Shown here: positions 60,463 through 64,000 of the stretch, in pieces | Layout: every line of letters starts with the position of its first letter | Position numbering within the stretch: the stretch's first letter is position 1 | Origin: Clostridiales bacterium | GTDB lineage: Bacteria; Bacillota; Clostridia; Oscillospirales; Acutalibacteraceae | Length of the DNA stretch: 64,000 nucleotides | Assembly (NCBI GenBank): GCA_024690965.1 | Contig: JAILOG010000013.1 | Coordinates: 62,001-126,000, forward strand | Direction of reading: 5' to 3' | Made by a program: the position numbers and the translations under genes | Notes under the pieces: model-generated | The model's database searches: none | What the model saw: only the letters and a program-made list of their open reading frames with translations | What the model was told of the DNA's origin: nothing

Positions 60463-62346
60463 TTACATAAGCTTACAAACCATATCGCAATATCCAACGG
60501 GATCTTCAATCGGGAATCCTGCGATAAGCATCGCGTTTTGGTATAGTATTTCGGCTAATTCGGCAGCCTTTTCTTTGTTGCCCGATTTAAACTCACGTTT
60601 TAATGCCTCAAATGCATTGCTGTCTGCATTCAGTTCAAGTATCTTTTGCGCCTTTGGCTTATTTTCCGTATCCGGAAGCATTGAAAAATATTTTTCCGCC
60701 TCAAGCGTTATCTGACCGTCTGCGGATATGCATACGGGATGGGTTTTTAATTTGTCGGATATTACAGCCTTTACTATTTTGTCTTTAAGCGATGAAGTTA
60801 CAAAATCAAGTAAATCTTTGTTTTCTTCTTCGAGCTTTTTTGTTTTGTCTTTTTCCTCTTCGGTTTGAAGCTCGGAATTATCGGCAGTTACCGATCTGAA
60901 TTCTATATCGTTTACTTTGCTTATTGTTTGCACTACAAACTCGTCAAATTCCTGCGTAAGATAGAGTATCTCATAATCTTTTTCCTTACAAAGCTCCGTT
61001 TGCGGCAGAGAGTCTATTTGCTCAGTGTTTGAGCCGCATGCGTAGTAAATATATTTTTGCCCGTCTTTCATGCGGCTTATATACTCTTCGGGGGTTACCA
61101 ACGCTTTTTGAGATGAAGAGTAGAAAACAAGCAAATCCTGCAAAAAGTCTTTGTGAATACCAAAGTCTGAGCATATACCTACTTTTATCTGTGCGCCGAA
61201 CAGTTTCCAGAAAGCGCTGTATTTATCTCTGTCGTTATCACGCATTTTAATAAGCTCGGATTTTATCTTCTTTTCTATATTTTTTTCCATAAGGGAAAGC
61301 TGTCTGTCATGTTGAAGCATTTCTCTTGATATATTAAGGGATAGGTCGGCGGAGTCTGCAATACCCTTTACAAATCCGAAATAGTCGGGCAAAAGCTGCT
61401 CACATTTTTCGGTTATAAGAACACCCGCACTGTAAAGCTGCAGGCCTTTTTCATATGCTTTTGTATAATATCCCTGAGGAAGCCTTGAAGGGATGAACAT
61501 CATCGCTTTGTAGCATACGGTGCCTTCGGCGTCTATTCTTATAACGGCAAGCGGGTCTTCATAATCAAAAAACTTCTCTTTGTAGTATTGGGCGCAGGCT
61601 TTGTCGTCTACCTCTTTTTTGTTTCTTTGCCAAATGGGAACCATACTGTTTACCGTTTCTGTTTCCGTTACGGCAGTGTATTTCGGTTCTTCACCATCGG
61701 GGGCTGTGTTTACGCTCTTTTCGATATCCATTTTTATGGGATATCTTATATAGTCCGAATATTTTTTGATAAGGCGCTTTATGTTATAGGTTTCCAGAAA
61801 TTCACTGTAATTAAAGTCGTCACAGTCGGGCTTTATATGCATTACTATTTTTGTTCCGCAGGTGTCTTTTTCGGCGGGCTTTACGGTATATCCCGCAACG
61901 CCTTTGGATTCCCAAACAAAAGCGTTTTCGCTGTCATATTTTTTTGTCGTTACGCTCACGCTGTCAGATACCATAAAAGCGCTGTAAAAGCCTACGCCGA
62001 ATTGACCTATGATATCCGATTTGTCTTTTTCGCCAAGTTCCTCTTTGAATTTAAAAGAACCGCTTTTTGCGATGGTGCCAAGGTTTTCTTCCAGCTCTTT
62101 TTCGCTCATACCCACGCCGTTGTCTTCTACCGTAAGGGTGCGCGAGGATTTATCAATATATATTCTTATGGCGAGAGGTTTCATACTATCTCTTATTTTT
62201 TCGTCAGTAAGAGATAAAAAGTGGAGTTTGTCAAGGGCGTCGCTCGCGTTTGATATTATTTCCCTTAAAAAGATCTCTTTGTTTGTGTATATGGAGTTTA
62301 CCATAAGCTCCATAAGCCTTTTGGATTCTGCTTTAAATGATTTCAT
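60463..62346 (-). CDS. htpG: Hsp90-family chaperone HtpG
   Basis: This 627-residue chaperone has the GHKL ATPase domain with EIISNASDALDKL, DNGVGM and GQFGVGFYSAF, a middle domain with NISREMLQ and a C-terminal dimerisation domain. Length is typical. It lies 65 bases downstream of the DUF1858 gene on the same strand, with a hairpin between, so it may be partly insulated. The ribosome site AAAGGA lies 14 bases before the ATG. Confidence 0.96.
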   Translation of the reverse strand: MKSFKAESKRLMELMVNSIYTNKEIFLREIISNASDALDKLHFLSLTDEKIRDSMKPLAIRIYIDKSSRTLTVEDNGVGMSEKELEENLGTIAKSGSFKFKEELGEKDKSDIIGQFGVGFYSAFMVSDSVSVTTKKYDSENAFVWESKGVAGYTVKPAEKDTCGTKIVMHIKPDCDDFNYSEFLETYNIKRLIKKYSDYIRYPIKMDIEKSVNTAPDGEEPKYTAVTETETVNSMVPIWQRNKKEVDDKACAQYYKEKFFDYEDPLAVIRIDAEGTVCYKAMMFIPSRLPQGYYTKAYEKGLQLYSAGVLITEKCEQLLPDYFGFVKGIADSADLSLNISREMLQHDRQLSLMEKNIEKKIKSELIKMRDNDRDKYSAFWKLFGAQIKVGICSDFGIHKDFLQDLLVFYSSSQKALVTPEEYISRMKDGQKYIYYACGSNTEQIDSLPQTELCKEKDYEILYLTQEFDEFVVQTISKVNDIEFRSVTADNSELQTEEEKDKTKKLEEENKDLLDFVTSSLKDKIVKAVISDKLKTHPVCISADGQITLEAEKYFSMLPDTENKPKAQKILELNADSNAFEALKREFKSGNKEKAAELAEILYQNAMLIAGFPIEDPVGYCDMVCKLM

Positions 62347-62378
62347 TTTAAAAATTTACTTCCTTTTATACAGAAATT

Positions 62379-62398
62379 GCCGCACAACATTGTGCGGC
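62379..62398 (-). terminator. Hairpin between the DUF1858 gene and htpG
   Basis: GCCGCACAA and TTGTGCGGC form a perfect stem. On the minus strand only short T-runs follow, so it may reduce readthrough into htpG instead of stopping it fully. Confidence 0.5.
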
Positions 62399-62410
62399 TT
62401 TAAAAATACA

Positions 62411-62614
62411 TTATTTGCCCGCGAGATGTTCGTTGATTTTTTTCACCATCGCTTCCGCGTCTACACCGTGTACCGCGCAAGCCTCGGCGAGCGATTCTCC
62501 TCTTGCGGAGGGGCAGCCCAGACAATGCATTCCCATTTCAAAGAAAAAGGGAGCCGTAGATTCGTCCATATCGAGTATGTCGCCTATAATTGTATCTTTT
62601 GTGATTTCAGTCAT
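62411..62614 (-). CDS. DUF1858 (hybrid-cluster-associated) small protein
   Basis: From the ATG at 62614 (CGGAGG before it) the protein has 67 residues: MTEITKDTIIGDILDMD..., HCLGCPSARGESLAEACAVHG. This matches the DUF1858 family, with a CxxC pair that may bind a metal or be redox active. The upstream part of the longest frame is not preceded by a ribosome site. It precedes htpG under a promoter with TATAAT. Confidence 0.85.
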   Translation of the reverse strand: MTEITKDTIIGDILDMDESTAPFFFEMGMHCLGCPSARGESLAEACAVHGVDAEAMVKKINEHLAGK

Positions 62615-62651
62615 TTTAAATTCCTCCGAATATATTAATTTACAATTAAAC

Positions 62652-62680
62652 ATTATAATACCCGAAACGCCAAATTGCAA
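62652..62680 (-). promoter_or_regulatory. Promoter of the DUF1858/htpG genes
   Basis: On the minus strand TTGCAA and TATAAT are 17 bases apart, with the start codon about 40 bases downstream. Confidence 0.7.
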
Positions 62681-62737
62681 GTATTCACGCCACAAATTTT
62701 ATTTGACAAACTTAATGACTATTTTACTTAAAAGGGC

Positions 62738-62766
62738 TTGTATTTTATTTTGAAAGCTTGTATAAT
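62738..62766 (+). promoter_or_regulatory. Promoter of the last gene in the window
   Basis: TTGTAT (62738-62743) and TATAAT (62761-62766) are 17 bases apart, about 50 bases before the ATG at 62815. Confidence 0.7.
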
Positions 62767-62814
62767 TGTATCAACAATGAGATAATGTGAAATTTTAGCT
62801 TGGGAGAGTAAAAG

Positions 62815-64000
62815 ATGAGAAGAAAAATAATATCCGCCGCAGCGGTTTTAATAGTTATATTGTCCGTGTTCTCGTTAACTGCCTTTGCAGATACTGTGTT
62901 TACGCTTGAGGAGCTTAATCTTGAAATTAAAACCCCGGACAGCCTTATCACCATAACACGGGATTCTAAGGAAAACGACCCTGTTTTTAAAAGCTCGGGC
63001 CTTGATTATAAAACTACTCTCAAAACACTTGAGGATGACAATGTTTACCTTTACGCTCAGTCAAACGACGGCTCGTATAAAATTACCGTAGGTATGGTAG
63101 AAAATGACGAAAGCCGCGGATATTACGATTTTACAACGCTGTCTTCCGACCAAAAGATCGATATAAGCGAGGCGTTTAAAAAACAGCCCGAATGTACAAA
63201 TTGTTACACATATGAACTTAAAAACGGACAGGCGTTTTTCTTTTGCCCTACATATAAATACAATGCAGTGGGCGGAACACCAATAAGCGTTGCCCAGTAC
63301 ATAACAATCATCAACGGTCAAAGAATAACAACACAGCTTACGGTAAACGGTTCCTCTTACACAAATGAGCAGGTGAACATTCTCAAAGAAGTTGTAGACA
63401 GTATGCGCTTTACCGACATAACTACAAAGAGCTTTGATTTTGAAAGCGTAATGCCGTACATTTATATTGCCTGCGGAGTATTTGCGGTGCTTATTATAGT
63501 TACAACAGTGCTTATCATAAAAAGAAAACGCGCAGAGAAAAATCCCGAAAAGCAGGAAAAACCATCAAAATCGGCGAAATCCGAAGGTAAGAAAGATAAA
63601 TCCGGCAAAAAAGAAAACCCTGATGGTGCTTCGGCAAAAACCAAAAAATCCGGCAAGAAATCGGGGGCTTCAGGAAAAAGAAAATCCGATGGAGATATGG
63701 CTGAATTCTTTGAAAATACCAGCCGTTTTGAAACGCCCTCCAAGGGAGAAGAACCTGAGGAAGCCCTTGTTATAGTTGCGGACGCCGCAAAGCTTGACGA
63801 GAGCTTAAAGCGTAAAAAAGAATCGGAAAAATCCCCGGACGAAGATAAACAAAACCAAAACACGCCTAAAGCTGAAAATAAACCGCCTGTTTTAAACAAA
63901 GACGCGCAAAACAAAGAGTCTGATGACGACTCTATGAACGCCATATTTGCAACGGGAGATATAAAAACCCCTCAGAAAAACGCACAGCCGCAAACTCAGT
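62815..64000 (+). CDS. Secreted, membrane-anchored protein with a charged tail (partial)
   Basis: The frame is open to the right edge (395 codons). It has a signal peptide (MRRKIISAAAVLIVILSVFSLTAFA), an extracytoplasmic domain of about 190 residues with short beta-like segments (SYKITVGMVENDESRGYY, GQAFFFCPTYKYN), a membrane helix near 219-240 (IYIACGVFAVLIIVTTVLII) and a long cytoplasmic tail of Lys, Ser, Glu and Pro. The outer domain looks like small uncharacterised domains common in Clostridia, sensing unknown factors. A GGGAGAG ribosome site precedes the ATG. No family was recognised. Confidence 0.65.
   Translation, partial: MRRKIISAAAVLIVILSVFSLTAFADTVFTLEELNLEIKTPDSLITITRDSKENDPVFKSSGLDYKTTLKTLEDDNVYLYAQSNDGSYKITVGMVENDESRGYYDFTTLSSDQKIDISEAFKKQPECTNCYTYELKNGQAFFFCPTYKYNAVGGTPISVAQYITIINGQRITTQLTVNGSSYTNEQVNILKEVVDSMRFTDITTKSFDFESVMPYIYIACGVFAVLIIVTTVLIIKRKRAEKNPEKQEKPSKSAKSEGKKDKSGKKENPDGASAKTKKSGKKSGASGKRKSDGDMAEFFENTSRFETPSKGEEPEEALVIVADAAKLDESLKRKKESEKSPDEDKQNQNTPKAENKPPVLNKDAQNKESDDDSMNAIFATGDIKTPQKNAQPQTQ

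Overview
The window reads as a chromosomal segment of an anaerobic, low-to-moderate GC Firmicute, most likely a gut Clostridia of the Oscillospiraceae/Ruminococcaceae type. I infer this from the strong AAGGAGG ribosome sites, the gene order tig-clpP-clpX-lon-ysxC-tyrS and nadD-yqeK-rsfS-leuS, an rnpB/divIC/S1-protein neighbourhood, an electron-bifurcating [FeFe]-hydrogenase operon, a dockerin-bearing polysaccharide deacetylase and dispersed palindromic repeats of a kind I associate with gut Clostridia. No tRNA, rRNA, CRISPR array, transposase or intact prophage was seen.

Layout. 1-755: 5' part of a MATE transporter (minus). 966-6695: plus-strand run with a small HTH regulator, a fatty-acid kinase pair (FakA plus a DegV/FakB protein), a GNAT-like protein, a transglutaminase-like membrane protein and a lipoprotein. 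6755-14524: minus-strand protein quality-control and translation block. 14759-16592: pgi and a small P-loop protein. 16918-21115: hydrogenase operon (NuoE-like, a 35-codon HndB-like remnant, NuoF-like, HydA). 21246-21795: a promoter, a folded leader RNA and an intrinsic terminator ahead of a small membrane protein. 22056-25888: minus-strand lipoprotein, cysteine-desulfidase-like enzyme, S1 protein, DivIC and RNase P RNA. 26087-27511: dockerin/Big2/NodB deacetylase. 27580-33724: repeats, an HTH/DUF2975 pair, a YabE-like 3D-domain protein, a holin and GH25-LysM lysozyme pair and a Cys-rich protein. 33929-37906: nadD-yqeK-rsfS-leuS.

38050-45673 is an envelope-glycan region, AT-richer than its flanks: a GT-C-like membrane protein, an acyltransferase, then a separately transcribed cassette of Wzx-like flippase, MurF-like ligase and Ddl-like ligase. 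A near-identical 28-bp direct repeat lies upstream of this cassette and again upstream of the next operon. 46083-54827 is a signalling operon: PP2C phosphatase, transmembrane Ser/Thr kinase, a small membrane protein with repeated TTVL-type motifs and a 1901-residue Ig-like surface protein. It converges on a minus-strand HtrA protease with eight 32-residue proline-rich repeats and two paralogous membrane or lipoproteins. The window ends with a 12-TM-type membrane protein, htpG, a DUF1858 protein and the start of a secreted, membrane-anchored protein.

The best candidates for something undescribed are the leader RNA at 21281-21437, which has competing terminator and antiterminator pairings; the kinase/phosphatase/TTVL-protein/Ig-protein operon; the flippase-MurF-Ddl cassette; and two genes where a hairpin sits between a distant Shine-Dalgarno sequence and the start codon. 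Start codons were reassigned wherever the longest reading frame overran the ribosome site.
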